A program made the translations under genes and the position numbers. From contig NZ_CP084742.1 in assembly GCF_020520285.1 (NCBI RefSeq), positions 2,914,001 to 2,978,000 of the forward strand: 64,000 nucleotides of DNA, given 5' to 3'. Source of the stretch: Pseudomonas sp. L5B5. Lineage in GTDB: Bacteria > Pseudomonadota > Gammaproteobacteria > Pseudomonadales > Pseudomonadaceae. This document shows positions 51,361-62,199 of this stretch, piece by piece. Position 1 is the first letter of the stretch. Each line of letters opens with the position of its first letter. The notes under the pieces are model-generated. The model did not search any database, had not been told where the DNA came from, and saw nothing but the letters and a program-made list of their open reading frames with translations.

Positions 51361-52257
51361 TCAACCTCGCGGGTGGTGCTTGGCATGCAGATCCTGCAGG
51401 CGAGCCCGAGCCACATGGGTATAGATCTGGGTCGTAGAAAGGTCGCTGTGGCCCAGCAGCATCTGCACCACCCGCAGGTCGGCGCCGTGGTTGAGCAAGT
51501 GAGTGGCGAAGGCGTGGCGCAAGGTGTGTGGCGACAGGCTCTTGCCGATCCCGGCGACCCTGGCCTGGTGCTTGATCCGATGCCAGAAGGTCTGCCGGGT
51601 CATCTGCTCGCCCCGCAGGCTGGGAAACAGCACGTCGCTGGGACGCCCGCCCAGTAGCTCGGCACGGGCATCACGCAGGTAACGCTCGACCCAGACGATC
51701 GCCTCCTCGCCCATGGGCACCAGGCGCTCCTTGCTGCCCTTGCCCATCACCCGCAGCACGCCCTGGCGCAGGTTGACCTGTTCCAGGGTCAGGCTGATCA
51801 GTTCGGTCACCCGCAGGCCGCAGGCGTAGAGCACTTCCAGCATGGCGCGGTCACGCTGGCCGATGGGCTCGCCCAGGTCCGGCGCGGCCAGCAGCGCCTC
51901 GACGTCCGCCTCCGACAGCGACTTGGGCAGCGGCCGCCCGAGCTGGGGCATGTCCACCTGCAATGTCGGGTCGACCTCGATCAGCTTCTCGCGCAACAGG
52001 TAACGGTAGAACCCCCGCACGCCGGAAAGAAAGCGCGCGGTGGAGCGTGGCTTGTAGGCTTGCTCCACGCGCCAGGCGAGGTGATCGAGGATCAGCTCAC
52101 GGCCAGCCCGCGGCAGCTCCACCCCTTGTTCCTGCAACCAGCCGTTGAACAGCGCCAGGTCGCTGCGATAGGCGCCCCGGGTATTGTCGGAGAGACCTTT
52201 CTCCAGCCACAGGGCATCGAGAAAGCGGTCGATCAGGGGGTGGTCGATGGCGGGCAT
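51361..52257 (-). CDS. xerD: Tyrosine recombinase XerD
   Basis: This encodes 298 residues, the standard length. With XerC it resolves chromosome dimers at dif. The SAM-like N-terminal core-binding domain (about 1-95) is followed by the catalytic domain with Arg (CGLRVTELISL), Lys (GKGSKERLVPM), HTLRHAFATH, GHSDLSTTQ and the nucleophile Tyr in QIYTHVAR. The ATG at 52257 (MPAIDHPLIDRF) matches the family start; the RBS is weak. It is core machinery and not evidence of a mobile element. Confidence 0.96.
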   Translation of the reverse strand: MPAIDHPLIDRFLDALWLEKGLSDNTRGAYRSDLALFNGWLQEQGVELPRAGRELILDHLAWRVEQAYKPRSTARFLSGVRGFYRYLLREKLIEVDPTLQVDMPQLGRPLPKSLSEADVEALLAAPDLGEPIGQRDRAMLEVLYACGLRVTELISLTLEQVNLRQGVLRVMGKGSKERLVPMGEEAIVWVERYLRDARAELLGGRPSDVLFPSLRGEQMTRQTFWHRIKHQARVAGIGKSLSPHTLRHAFATHLLNHGADLRVVQMLLGHSDLSTTQIYTHVARARLQDLHAKHHPRG

Positions 52258-52363
52258 AAGAACTCGAACAGCGCAGCCAGGAAGGCCGCGCAAAAAAATA
52301 GTGAACTGCGCAGTGGGTCGCTAGTCTTTCATAGCCAGCCATTTCAAGGAACAGGGTATACCC

Positions 52364-54166
52364 ATGAGCGAACAACAGATTCTGCTGGCCTTCGGCGGCA
52401 TCGGGGCGGCGGCGCTAGGCTGCCAGTGGCTGGCCTGGCGACTGAAATTGCCGGCCATCCTGTTCCTGTTGCTCAGCGGCATTCTCGCCGGCCCGGTGCT
52501 GGGCTGGCTCGATCCCCAGGAGATGTTCGGCCCCTTGCTGATGCCCCTGGTTTCGCTGGCGGTGGCATTGATCCTGTTCGAGGGCAGCCTGACCCTGCAC
52601 CTTTCGGAGTGGCGCGAAATCGGCAGCGTGGTGCACCGCCTCGTGACCCTCGGCGCCCTGTCCACCTGGGCGGTGATCACCCTGGCCACTCACTGGCTGC
52701 TGGGCTTCGACTGGATGCTGGCCCTGCTGTTCGGCACCCTGACCCTGGTCACCGGCCCGACGGTGATCGTGCCCATGCTGCGGGTCGTACGGCCCAAGGC
52801 CTCGATCGCCAACATCCTGCGCTGGGAGGGCATCGTCATCGACCCCATCGGCGCCCTGCTGGCGGTGGTGGTCTACAGCTTCATCATTGCCAGCGCCGAA
52901 GGAGAGGGCCTGAGCCACAGCCTGCTGACCTTCGGCGGAGTCATCCTGTGCGGCAGCCTGTTCGGCATTGCCGGTGGCTGGATACTGGGCACCATCATGC
53001 GTCGCCAGTGGCTGCCGGAATACCTGCACAACCTGGCGACCCTGGCGGGGGTGCTGGGCATCTTCATTGCTTCGAACCAGATGATGCACGAATCCGGGCT
53101 GCTGGCCGTGACCCTGATGGGCATGTGGATGGCCAACATGAAGGGCGTAGATGTGCGACACATCCTGCACTTCAAGGAAAACCTCAGCGTGCTGCTGATT
53201 TCCGGGCTGTTCATCCTCCTGGCGGCGCGCCTGGACCTCAATGCGCTGATCGCCCTGGGCCCGCTGGTGCTGATACTGCTGCTGGTGATCCAGCTCGTCG
53301 CCCGACCGCTCAACGTGCTGCTGTCCACGGCAGGCTCGAGCCTGAACTGGCGTGAACGGGCCCTGCTGGCCTGGATCGCCCCACGGGGCATCGTTGCGGC
53401 GGCAGTCTCGGCGATCTTCGCCATCCGACTGGACCAGGCCGGCCATGAGGGCGCCTTGCTGCTGGTACCACTGACTTTTGCCGTGATCATCGGCACCGTG
53501 GTCCTGCAAAGCGCCACCGCCCGCCCCCTGGCTCGCCTCTTGAACGTGGCCGAACCGGCACCCAGCGGCTTTTTGATCGTGGGTGCCAACGGCCCGGCAC
53601 GCATCATTGCCAAGGCCCTGCAACAACTGGGCAGCCGGGTCCTGCTGACCGACTCCAGCTGGGAGAACATCCGCGCGGCACGCATGGAAGGCCTGCCTAC
53701 CTATTTCGGCAACCCGGCTTCGCAGCATGCCGATGCCCACCTGGACCTGGTGGGCCTGGGCCACTTGCTCGCGCTGTCTCCCTCGGGCGAACTGAACACC
53801 CTGGCAGCCATGCGCTTTCGCCATGATTTCGGCCACCAGCGCCTGTACGCCCTGGCCAACAGCCAGGAAAACCGGCGCACCGACAAGCACCGCGCAAGCC
53901 ACGAACACCGAGGACAGCTGCTGGGCAGCGAGGCCCTGAGCTACACCAAGCTCGCCAGCCTGCTGGGCCAAGGCGCGGAGCTGTACAGCACCCACCTGAC
54001 CGACGCCTTTGGCTGGGACGATTACCAGGCGCTGCACAAGGAACGCGCCACCTTGCTGTTCGCCCGTGACACCGCTGGCTGGGTCCACGTCTTGACACCG
54101 CAGAGCAGCCTCAAGCCGGCGCCAGGCTGGACCCTGCTGGCGCTGATCCAGCCGCAAACGCCGTAA
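52364..54166 (+). CDS. Cation/proton antiporter with C-terminal RCK-like domain
   Basis: This encodes 600 residues. Residues about 1-390 form 11-13 hydrophobic helices of the CPA1 Na+/H+ exchanger type, with PAILFLLLSGILAGPVLGWL, LILFEGSLTLHL and TGPTVIVPMLRVVRPKAS. The C-terminal 200 residues hold a TrkA-N/RCK-like Rossmann domain (FLIVGANGPARIIAKALQQL), a layout used for nucleotide- or pH-gated transport. The glycine pattern is GANGPA rather than the canonical GxGxxG. The actual ion (Na+ or K+) cannot be told. It is divergent from xerD. Confidence 0.9.
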   Translation: MSEQQILLAFGGIGAAALGCQWLAWRLKLPAILFLLLSGILAGPVLGWLDPQEMFGPLLMPLVSLAVALILFEGSLTLHLSEWREIGSVVHRLVTLGALSTWAVITLATHWLLGFDWMLALLFGTLTLVTGPTVIVPMLRVVRPKASIANILRWEGIVIDPIGALLAVVVYSFIIASAEGEGLSHSLLTFGGVILCGSLFGIAGGWILGTIMRRQWLPEYLHNLATLAGVLGIFIASNQMMHESGLLAVTLMGMWMANMKGVDVRHILHFKENLSVLLISGLFILLAARLDLNALIALGPLVLILLLVIQLVARPLNVLLSTAGSSLNWRERALLAWIAPRGIVAAAVSAIFAIRLDQAGHEGALLLVPLTFAVIIGTVVLQSATARPLARLLNVAEPAPSGFLIVGANGPARIIAKALQQLGSRVLLTDSSWENIRAARMEGLPTYFGNPASQHADAHLDLVGLGHLLALSPSGELNTLAAMRFRHDFGHQRLYALANSQENRRTDKHRASHEHRGQLLGSEALSYTKLASLLGQGAELYSTHLTDAFGWDDYQALHKERATLLFARDTAGWVHVLTPQSSLKPAPGWTLLALIQPQTP

Positions 54167-54170
54167 AGGC

Positions 54171-54584
54171 CTACGCAGCGAAGCCCGGCAGTACAGGCAC
54201 CGGGCGCTTGTCATCGTCGATGGCGACAAAGCTGAACAGGCCATGGATGGCCTTCTCGCGCCCATCACAGCTCATGCTCTCGACGAACACTTCGACCTCG
54301 ACCTTGAGGCTGGTATTGCCCACCTTCACCACCCGCCCGACCAATTCGACGATGGAGCCTGCAGCGATCGGGTGATTGAAGTCGATACGGTCAGTAGACA
54401 CTGTCACCAGCGGCAACCGGCAGAAGCGGGTGGCTGCAATGAACGAAACCTCGTCCATCCAGGCCAGGGCAGTACCGCCGAATAGCGTGTTGTGGTGGTT
54501 GGTGGTGGACGGGAATACCGCCTTGGTCACGCGGGTCACCGAGAGTTCGGTGCGGCGCTGGATTTCTTGCTCGCGGGGGGACAT
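54171..54584 (-). CDS. Acyl-CoA thioesterase (hotdog fold, YciA/BACH-like)
   Basis: This encodes 137 residues. The hotdog signature is seen as FPSTTNHHNTLFGGTALAWM, with catalytic-region His/Asn and a buried Asp (AWMDEVSFIAATRF), and a strand FDIDF-like segment (TDRIDFNHPIAAGSIVELVG). The ATG at 54582-54584 (MSPREQEIQRRTEL) begins the conserved domain; the frame extends 57 codons upstream through the rplS terminator and is rejected. Chain-length preference is unknown. It lies just downstream of the rplS terminator, so it probably has its own promoter. Confidence 0.9.
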   Translation of the reverse strand: MSPREQEIQRRTELSVTRVTKAVFPSTTNHHNTLFGGTALAWMDEVSFIAATRFCRLPLVTVSTDRIDFNHPIAAGSIVELVGRVVKVGNTSLKVEVEVFVESMSCDGREKAIHGLFSFVAIDDDKRPVPVLPGFAA

Positions 54585-54629
54585 CGATCGACTGCCTGTA
54601 ACACTGAGAAGGGATAAATGACGGGCAAC

Positions 54630-54657
54630 AAAAAAGCAGCCCGTAGGCTGCTTTTTT
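54630..54657 (-). terminator. Rho-independent terminator of the rpsP-rimM-trmD-rplS operon
   Basis: AAAAAAGCAGCC (54630-54641) and GGCTGCTTTTTT (54646-54657) form a 12-bp stem with a CGTA loop and T-runs on both strands. It lies 18 bases after rplS. Confidence 0.95.
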
Positions 54658-54675
54658 CTGCATCGGAAGCTGGAC

Positions 54676-55026
54676 TCAGGCCAGTTTTTCCTTGATGCGA
54701 GCTGCTTTACCCGACAGGTCGCGCAGGTAGTACAGCTTGGCTTTACGCACGTCACCGCGACGCTTGACAGCCATGCTGTCGATCTGCGGGCTGTAGGTCT
54801 GGAAGGTACGCTCTACGCCAACGCCGTTGGAGATTTTACGTACGGTGAACGCGCTGTTCACACCGCGGTTACGCTTGGCGATAACTACGCCTTCGAACGC
54901 CTGCAGACGGGAACGATCGCCTTCCTTCACTTTCACCTGAACGACAATGGTGTCGCCCGGGGCAAAGGCCGGGATTTCTTTGGTCATCTGCTCTGCTTCG
55001 AGTGCAAGGATGATTTTGTTGGTCAT
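54676..55026 (-). CDS. rplS: 50S ribosomal protein L19
   Basis: This encodes 116 residues, the usual L19 length. It contributes to the 30S-50S interface. Signature segments include [40 protein letters not shown] and [20 protein letters not shown]. It is the last gene of the rpsP-rimM-trmD-rplS operon, 45 bases after trmD, and ends at a strong terminator. Confidence 0.98.
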   Translation of the reverse strand: MTNKIILALEAEQMTKEIPAFAPGDTIVVQVKVKEGDRSRLQAFEGVVIAKRNRGVNSAFTVRKISNGVGVERTFQTYSPQIDSMAVKRRGDVRKAKLYYLRDLSGKAARIKEKLA

Positions 55027-55071
55027 GCTGTGCTCCTAAGGTAAATCGTCAGATCTACCATCGATACGTTG

Positions 55072-55824
55072 TTAACTATCGTCCCGCTCGCGGAGATATT
55101 CCTCGAGCAGCTTCTTCTCTTCTCCAGAAAGCGAGCGTCTTTCCAGAAGATCAGCGCGTCGTTCATAGGTCCTACCAAGGGACTGCTGCAAACGCCAACG
55201 CCGGATATGTGCGTGATTGCCACTTAGCAATACGTCGGGAACACGCTGATCCGCATACACCTCCGGTCGGGTGTAGTGCGGGCAATCCAGCAGACCGTCC
55301 GTGAAGGAGTCTTCCTCCGCGGAGTCTACATGCCCTAAAGCTCCGGGCAGCAGCCGTGTAACCGCATCGATCAGGACCATCGCCGGCAGCTCGCCACCAG
55401 ACAGTACATAGTCGCCAATCGACCACTCTTCATCGACATGCGCTTCAATGAAACGCTCGTCGATGCCTTCATAACGACCAGCAATCAGGATCAATGCATC
55501 CTCATTCGCCAACTCGCGCACCGCCGACTGATTCAGTTGACGGCCCTGGGGCGACAGGTAGATCACCTTCGCACCCTCCCCGGCTGCATTTCTGGCCTGA
55601 ACCAGCGCATCCTCCAGGGGCTTGATCTTCATCACCATGCCCGGACCACCGCCAAACGGGCGATCGTCCACAGTGTGATGTCGATCCGTGGTGTAGTCTC
55701 GCGGATTCCAACAGGTAAGCTGCAACAGCCCCTGTTTCACCGCGCGGCTGGTTATGCCGTATTCGCTGATGGCAGAAAACATCTCGGGAAACAGACTGAT
55801 CACTTCTACGCGCAAGTTAGCCAC
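55072..55824 (-). CDS. trmD: tRNA (guanine-N1)-methyltransferase TrmD
   Basis: This encodes 250 residues. It methylates G37 of tRNAs, preventing frameshifting. The deep trefoil-knot SAM region is seen in [39 protein letters not shown] and [20 protein letters not shown]. The start is GTG at 55822-55824 ([16 protein letters not shown]), which begins the family N-terminus; a longer frame would run into rimM. It starts 2 bases after the rimM stop, so coupled translation is likely. Confidence 0.96.
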   Translation of the reverse strand: MANLRVEVISLFPEMFSAISEYGITSRAVKQGLLQLTCWNPRDYTTDRHHTVDDRPFGGGPGMVMKIKPLEDALVQARNAAGEGAKVIYLSPQGRQLNQSAVRELANEDALILIAGRYEGIDERFIEAHVDEEWSIGDYVLSGGELPAMVLIDAVTRLLPGALGHVDSAEEDSFTDGLLDCPHYTRPEVYADQRVPDVLLSGNHAHIRRWRLQQSLGRTYERRADLLERRSLSGEEKKLLEEYLRERDDS

Positions 55825-55826
55825 GC

Positions 55827-56363
55827 TTAGAAATCCGCGTCCCAATCCACCTTCATCTCGCCTGCGACCAGGTTGACAGCCAACACGCATTGCTCGGTAT
55901 AGGGCAACAAGCGTTCGCGATCATCCAGGCTGCCAGCGCAAGGCTTGACCACCATTACATCGTTCGAGCCGGTCTCCAGCAGGTGATCGATCTGCCCGAG
56001 CAACTGCCCGAGAGTGTCGATGACCTTGAGACCTTGCAGCTGGTACCAGTAGTACTCGCCGTCGGTCAGTTCAGGGAACTGTTTGCGTGGCACGCAGATC
56101 TCGTAACCGGCCAGAAGACGAGCTTCCTCGCGATCATCAAGACCCTTGAGCTTTGCGACCAGGAACTTGTCGTTCCCACGTCCACTGACCAGCTCAACCT
56201 GTTTGACACTGCCTTCGCGCTTGAGCGTCCAGACGTTGTACTGCAACAGGTTTTTAATCGGATCCGTAAAGGAAAAGACCTTCACTTCGCCACGCACGCC
56301 ATGAACAGAGTAGATTTTGCCAACGACGATCAAATCATCAGCAGGAGCTGGCGTCGCGTTCAT
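55827..56363 (-). CDS. rimM: 16S rRNA processing protein RimM
   Basis: This encodes 178 residues. RimM binds S19 and assists 30S maturation. The N-terminal beta-barrel ([20 protein letters not shown]) and the C-terminal PRC-barrel ([40 protein letters not shown]) are present. It lies 5 bases downstream of rpsP and 2 bases upstream of trmD. Confidence 0.97.
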   Translation of the reverse strand: MNATPAPADDLIVVGKIYSVHGVRGEVKVFSFTDPIKNLLQYNVWTLKREGSVKQVELVSGRGNDKFLVAKLKGLDDREEARLLAGYEICVPRKQFPELTDGEYYWYQLQGLKVIDTLGQLLGQIDHLLETGSNDVMVVKPCAGSLDDRERLLPYTEQCVLAVNLVAGEMKVDWDADF

Positions 56364-56368
56364 AGGGT

Positions 56369-56620
56369 TCAGGCTGCGGCCTTGGCCGATTCCTTCAGCA
56401 GCTGAGCAACGCGCTCAGATGGCTGTGCACCCACGCTCAGCCAGTAGGCTACGCGCTCTTGGTTCACGGACAGACGAACTTCTTGACCACGAGCGATCGG
56501 GTTGAAGAAGCCGATTTGTTCTTTGTGCGAACCGTCACGTGGGTTACGGCTGTCGGTCACGGTCAGGTGGTAAAACGGGCGCTTTTTGGAGCCGCCAAGG
56601 GCAAGACGGATTGTTAGCAT
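56369..56620 (-). CDS. rpsP: 30S ribosomal protein S16
   Basis: This encodes 83 residues, normal for S16. The sequence starts [20 protein letters not shown] and includes [15 protein letters not shown], conserved in the family. It is the first gene of the operon, with a sigma-70-type promoter 73-100 bases upstream. Confidence 0.98.
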   Translation of the reverse strand: MLTIRLALGGSKKRPFYHLTVTDSRNPRDGSHKEQIGFFNPIARGQEVRLSVNQERVAYWLSVGAQPSERVAQLLKESAKAAA

Positions 56621-56692
56621 GTGAACATCGTTCCTGTAGTCGGTGCTGCAAATCTAAATGCACAGCGGGCATGGGTGCCCGAAAGGCCGCAT

Positions 56693-56720
56693 ATTCTAAG
56701 GAATATCCGGACTTTTGCAA
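56693..56720 (-). promoter_or_regulatory. Promoter of the rpsP operon
   Basis: On the minus strand TTGCAA (56720-56715) and TAGAAT (56698-56693) are separated by 16 bases, 72 bases before the rpsP ATG. Both hexamers are close to the sigma-70 consensus. Confidence 0.75.
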
Positions 56721-56870
56721 ATGACTTTTTCCGGCGCCCGTCGGCTGCCATCCAGATTTGCCATGGAGCTGCCATGAGCGGCAGCGGGAGGGAAGGCCCC
56801 GATCGGAGGCCTGTCCCGACTTCCACGTCCCCGTGGAAAGAAGCGCCGGCATGACTGCCGACGCGGATTC

Positions 56871-58247
<1,377 letters not shown>

Positions 58248-58343
58248 GCTCGATCCTTTCAGGCCCAGGGTAGACCGGGGTAATGGCGGCCCAGAGCATG
58301 ACAAACAAGTGCTCGATGAGCCCGCGGCGTGGGCAGGTCGCGG

Positions 58344-58349
58344 ATTATA
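58344..58349 (-). promoter_or_regulatory. Candidate -10 box of ffh
   Basis: TATAAT on the minus strand, 97 bases upstream of the ffh ATG. The -35 region (TGTGCG at 17 bases) is poor. Confidence 0.5.
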
Positions 58350-58455
58350 GCGAAGACTGTGCGTGGCGCACACCTTGCCGTCTGCTTGCCTGGTCTTTCA
58401 GGGCTGTGGGTTCTATGCCAAACTCAGCTGCTTTCGGGCTTGCCTAACAGGATTT

Positions 58456-59268
58456 ATGCTCCCCTTGTCACCCAGCTTGCTACCCACCCTCGCCGCCGCC
58501 GTTCTTTATGCCGCTGCGACCCTCTACCAAGGTTCCAGCCTGGCCAAAGGCGCCAAGGCGAACAAGCGCCTGCTGGCTACGCTCGGCATCCTGGCGCTGC
58601 TGGCCCATGGCGCCAGCCTGATGACCCACCTGCTGACGCCGGTCGGCCTGGGCCTGGACTTCTTCAGCGCCGCCAGCCTTATCGCAGCAGCGGTCATCGC
58701 CCTGACCCTGCTGGCCTGCTGGCGTATCCCCGTGGAAAACCTGCTGGTACTGCTGTTTCCACTGGGCGCCCTGACCACGCTCCTGGCACAGTTCGCTCCC
58801 ACCGGCACTGTGCCGGTGATCGATGAGGAACCAGGGATACTGGCCCACATCCTGCTGTCGATCCTCGCCTACGGCATGTTCACCATCGCCGTGTTCCAGG
58901 CCTTGCTGCTGCTGGTCCAGGACCATCAACTGAAGAACAAGCATCCCTCCGGACTGATCAAGAACTTCCCGCCCCTGCAGACCATGGAAAGCCTGCTGTT
59001 CGGTTTCCTCTGGGCCGGCTGGACCCTGCTGTCGCTGTCGCTGATCTCGGGCTGGCTGTTCGTCGAGAACCTGTTCGCCCAGCACCTGGTGCACAAGACC
59101 CTGCTGGCCTGCCTGGCCTGGGTGGTGTTCAGCGTGCTGCTTTGGGGACGCAACCGCCTGGGCTGGCGCGGACACAAGGCGATCCGCTGGACCCTGGCAG
59201 GTTTCTGCCTGCTGATGCTGGCGTACTTCGGCAGCAAGCTGGTCCGCGAATACATCCTGCACATCTGA
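58456..59268 (+). CDS. YpjD/CcsA-like inner-membrane protein
   Basis: This encodes 270 residues with about eight hydrophobic helices (LLPTLAAAVLYAAATLY, TLGILALLAHGASLMTHLLT, HILLSILAYGMFTIAVFQAL and others). It belongs to the cytochrome-c-assembly (CcsA/HemX) superfamily; conserved His in LAHGASLMTH and AHILLSILAYG are in the expected helices. The E. coli homologue YpjD also lies beside ffh and the CorB/YfjD-type gene, the same order as here. The ATG at 58456 (MLPLSPSLLPTLAAA) is preferred over a frame running 93 bases upstream, with AGGA just before it. The function is not established. Confidence 0.9.
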   Translation: MLPLSPSLLPTLAAAVLYAAATLYQGSSLAKGAKANKRLLATLGILALLAHGASLMTHLLTPVGLGLDFFSAASLIAAAVIALTLLACWRIPVENLLVLLFPLGALTTLLAQFAPTGTVPVIDEEPGILAHILLSILAYGMFTIAVFQALLLLVQDHQLKNKHPSGLIKNFPPLQTMESLLFGFLWAGWTLLSLSLISGWLFVENLFAQHLVHKTLLACLAWVVFSVLLWGRNRLGWRGHKAIRWTLAGFCLLMLAYFGSKLVREYILHI

Positions 59269-59277
59269 CGACCGGCC

Positions 59278-60507
59278 ATGACCGACTCCCTGCCCACCGG
59301 GCCCATGCTCGCGGTAATCGCCCTGCTGATCGTCTGGTCGGGGCTGTTCACTGCCATCGATGCCGCCCAGTTGCACCTGCTGACCCTGCGCAGCAGCTCG
59401 CGCTCCGGAGACAAACCCCTGGCACGCCTGGCTTTCCCCAAGGAAAGCCTGATCCTCTGCAACACCCTGTGCCGGGTACTGGCGGTCATCATCAGCACCT
59501 TGCTGGCCCTGTTCTACTGGGCAGAGAACGGCCCATGGCTGGCCTGCCTGGCCAGCACCTGCGGCCTGCTGGTCCTGGCCGAGTACCTGCCACGGACCCT
59601 GGCCTTACGCTATCCCGAAGGCACCCTGAACGTCGGCAACAGCCTGCTGGCCATTCCCATGAAGATCGTCTACCCCCTGGCCTGGCTGCTCAATGCCATC
59701 GGCCAGACACTGCTGCGGCCATTCGCCAGCAAGGCCAGCGCAGTCAAGCAGAGCGATGACGACCCCGCCCTGCTCGACGATGAACCCACCCCGCAGGAAC
59801 AGCATTCGCTACCCGGCATCCATGCCCTGGACAACATCACCGTCAACGACATCCTGGTCCCGCGCAGCGAAGTCGACGGCATCAACCTGGACGAGCCGAT
59901 CGAGCTGATCATTGCCCAGTTGCGCCTCAACCGTCGTACGCGCCTGCCGGTCTTCCACAGCGATATCAACCAGGTTGAAGCGGTGCTCAATACCCGCCAG
60001 ATCCGCCATCTGCTGCCCGACGCCAGCCTGACCAAAGACACGCTGCTGGCGGCCTGCCATGAGCCCTACTTCGTTCCTGAGAGCACCCCGCTGCAATTGC
60101 AGTTGCTCAACTTCCACAAGCAACAGCGGCGCCTGGGCATGGTGGTGGACGAATACGGCGAAGTGCAGGGCATCGTCACCCTGGAAGACATCCTGGAAGA
60201 AATCGTCGGCGAATTCGAAAGCGAGCACAGCCTCGACAACCCCCACATTCATCCCCAGGCCGACGGTCGCTACGTGGTGGAGGGCGCCGCCTCGATCCGT
60301 GAACTGAACAAAAGCCTGGGCTGGCACCTGCCCAGCGACGGCCCCAAGACCCTCAACGGCCTGGTCACCGAAGCCCTGGAAACCATTCCCGACAGCGCCG
60401 TGTGCCTGAAGATCGGTCGCTATCGCCTGGAGATCCTCGAAACCGAGGAGAACCGCGTCAGCCGGGTACTGATCTGGCACACCAGCAGCGCCCCGAATAT
60501 CCACTGA
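59278..60507 (+). CDS. CorB/CNNM-type transporter with CBS domains
   Basis: This encodes 409 residues. The N-terminal DUF21/CNNM membrane domain (about 1-140, including GLFTAIDAAQLHLL and LCNTLCRVLAVIISTLLAL) is followed by a CBS pair (about 190-315, INDNI-like ITVNDILVPRSEVDGINLDE and MVVDEYGEVQGIVTLEDILE). A CorC-HlyC domain closes the chain (about 325-409, IRELNKSLGWHLPSDGPKTL). Members act in Mg2+ or divalent-cation efflux and maintenance; direct transport is debated. It starts 9 bases after ypjD, so one operon. Confidence 0.93.
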   Translation: MTDSLPTGPMLAVIALLIVWSGLFTAIDAAQLHLLTLRSSSRSGDKPLARLAFPKESLILCNTLCRVLAVIISTLLALFYWAENGPWLACLASTCGLLVLAEYLPRTLALRYPEGTLNVGNSLLAIPMKIVYPLAWLLNAIGQTLLRPFASKASAVKQSDDDPALLDDEPTPQEQHSLPGIHALDNITVNDILVPRSEVDGINLDEPIELIIAQLRLNRRTRLPVFHSDINQVEAVLNTRQIRHLLPDASLTKDTLLAACHEPYFVPESTPLQLQLLNFHKQQRRLGMVVDEYGEVQGIVTLEDILEEIVGEFESEHSLDNPHIHPQADGRYVVEGAASIRELNKSLGWHLPSDGPKTLNGLVTEALETIPDSAVCLKIGRYRLEILETEENRVSRVLIWHTSSAPNIH

Positions 60508-60594
60508 AACCCCGCAGGTGCGGGGGCTTCATCCGGGCCCCGCCGATCTACTCCCCGGGCAGGCCGCACCCACCGCAAAGCCCCCAACAAGCCC

Positions 60595-60624
60595 TTGTTG
60601 GATCGTTAGCAGCCTTTCTATAAT
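60595..60624 (+). promoter_or_regulatory. Promoter candidate upstream of the MFS gene
   Basis: TTGTTG (60595-60600) and a perfect TATAAT (60619-60624) with an 18-base spacer, 180 bases upstream of the MFS ATG, leaving a long leader. A short CCCCGCA/GCGGGG hairpin at 60510-60526 precedes it and may end the upstream operon. Confidence 0.65.
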
Positions 60625-60806
60625 CGAGCGGCTTACCCAAGCCTTGCAGCCCGCCTGCTACCCGCACCCAGCGAGGTCCTGCACGTACCACACGCATCCG
60701 TTCGACGTCGCTCCCATCCCGAGCACGACCGCACCAAACCCACATCCCTGGGTGCTCGACCATAATAATTCGCTCCACTGGAGCAATGACTGTCAGGGAT
60801 AACCGC

Positions 60807-62123
60807 ATGACGACCAGCACGACCTACAGCGCCTCGGCGCCTGCCCAGCCCACCAACTCCGCCAGCCGGGTGGCCACCGCCAGCTTCATCGGCACCGCCA
60901 TCGAGTTCTACGACTTCTACGTCTACGCCACCGCTGCGGCACTGGTGATCGGCCCCGTGTTCTTTCCCCAGAGCTCCGGCACTGCCCAGATGCTCTCGGC
61001 CTTCCTGACCTTTGGCATCGCGTTCCTCGCCCGCCCCCTGGGTTCGGCGCTGTTTGGCCACTTCGGCGACCGTATCGGCCGCAAATCGACCCTGGTCGCC
61101 TCGCTGCTGTTGATGGGCGTCTGTACCACGCTGATCGGCGTGCTGCCAGGTTACGACAGCATCGGCGCGTGGGCGCCGATCCTGCTGTGCCTGCTGCGCT
61201 TCGGCCAGGGCCTGGGGCTGGGGGGTGAATGGGGCGGCGCAGCGTTGCTGGCCACCGAGAATGCGCCGCCCGGCAAGCGCGCCTGGTTCGGCATGTTCCC
61301 GCAACTGGGCCCCTCCATCGGCTTTCTTGCCGCCAACGGCCTGTTCCTGGGCCTGGCCATGGGCCTGGACGACCAGCAGTTCCGCTCCTGGGGCTGGCGC
61401 ATTCCCTTCCTGCTCAGCGCAGCGCTGGTGCTGGTCGGGCTCTATGTGCGCCTGAAACTCCACGAAACCCCGATCTTCGCCAACGCGGTGGCTCGCCATG
61501 AACGAGTGAAGATGCCGCTGATCGAGCTCTTCAGCCAATACTGGCTGCCAGTGCTGCTGGGAGCGGCCGCCATGGTGGTGTGTTATGCGCTGTTCTACAT
61601 CTCCACCGTGTTCTCCCTCAGCTATGGGGTGTCGACCCTGGGCTACAGCCGTGAAACCTTCCTCGGCCTTTTGTGCTTTGCCGTCTTGTTCATGGCCGCG
61701 GCCACGCCGCTGGCGGCCTGGGCCAGTGACCGCTTCGGGCGCAAGCCGGTGCTGATCGTCGGGGGCGTGCTGGCCATTCTTTCCGGCTTCACCATGGAAC
61801 CGCTGCTGACCCAGGGCTCCACCGCGGGGGTGGCGCTGTTCCTGTGCATCGAGCTGTTTCTGATGGGCGTGACCTTCGCCCCGATGGGCGCCCTGCTGCC
61901 GGAGCTGTTTCCGACCCACGTGCGCTACACCGGTGCTTCGGCGGCCTATAACCTGGGGGGTATCGTCGGAGCCTCGGCGGCCCCGTTCTTCGCCCAGAAA
62001 CTGGTGACGATGGGCGGCTTGAGCTGGGTGGGGGGATATGTCTCGGGGGCAGCGATCCTGAGCCTGATCGCCGTGTTGTGCCTGAAGGAAACGCGCAATA
62101 ACGATCTGAACCGGGTCGCCTGA
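60807..62123 (+). CDS. MFS metabolite/proton symporter (MHS family)
   Basis: This encodes 438 residues with about twelve membrane helices. The start of helix 1, ASFIGTAIEFYDFYVYATAA, and GHFGDRIGRKSTLVASLLL (MFS motif A, between helices 2 and 3) place it in the metabolite:H+ symporter family with ProP, KgtP and ShiA. The repeat of motif A, WASDRFGRKPVLIVGGVL, lies in the second half. The substrate is not evident. The ATG at 60807 has CAGGGA upstream; another ATG 21 bases earlier is rejected. A REP pair follows. Confidence 0.9.
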   Translation: MTTSTTYSASAPAQPTNSASRVATASFIGTAIEFYDFYVYATAAALVIGPVFFPQSSGTAQMLSAFLTFGIAFLARPLGSALFGHFGDRIGRKSTLVASLLLMGVCTTLIGVLPGYDSIGAWAPILLCLLRFGQGLGLGGEWGGAALLATENAPPGKRAWFGMFPQLGPSIGFLAANGLFLGLAMGLDDQQFRSWGWRIPFLLSAALVLVGLYVRLKLHETPIFANAVARHERVKMPLIELFSQYWLPVLLGAAAMVVCYALFYISTVFSLSYGVSTLGYSRETFLGLLCFAVLFMAAATPLAAWASDRFGRKPVLIVGGVLAILSGFTMEPLLTQGSTAGVALFLCIELFLMGVTFAPMGALLPELFPTHVRYTGASAAYNLGGIVGASAAPFFAQKLVTMGGLSWVGGYVSGAAILSLIAVLCLKETRNNDLNRVA

Positions 62124-62133
62124 GCGGCCGCTT

Positions 62134-62191
62134 CGCGAGCAAGCTCGCTCCTACAGGTCGGCGCGACCTGGTAGGAGCAAGGCTTGCCCGC
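62134..62191. repeat. REPIN between MFS gene and purT
   Basis: CGCGAGCAAGCTCGCTCCTAC (62134-62154) is mirrored by GTAGGAGCAAGGCTTGCCCG (from 62170), with an inner AGGTCG/CGACCT stem. It is the typical pseudomonad REP pair between convergent genes. Confidence 0.85.
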
Positions 62192-62199
62192 GATGTTTT

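Noticed and set aside
51361..52257. Tyrosine recombinase as a sign of an integrated element
   Set aside because: It is XerD in its usual place beside dsbC, with no attachment sites, phage genes or transposase nearby.
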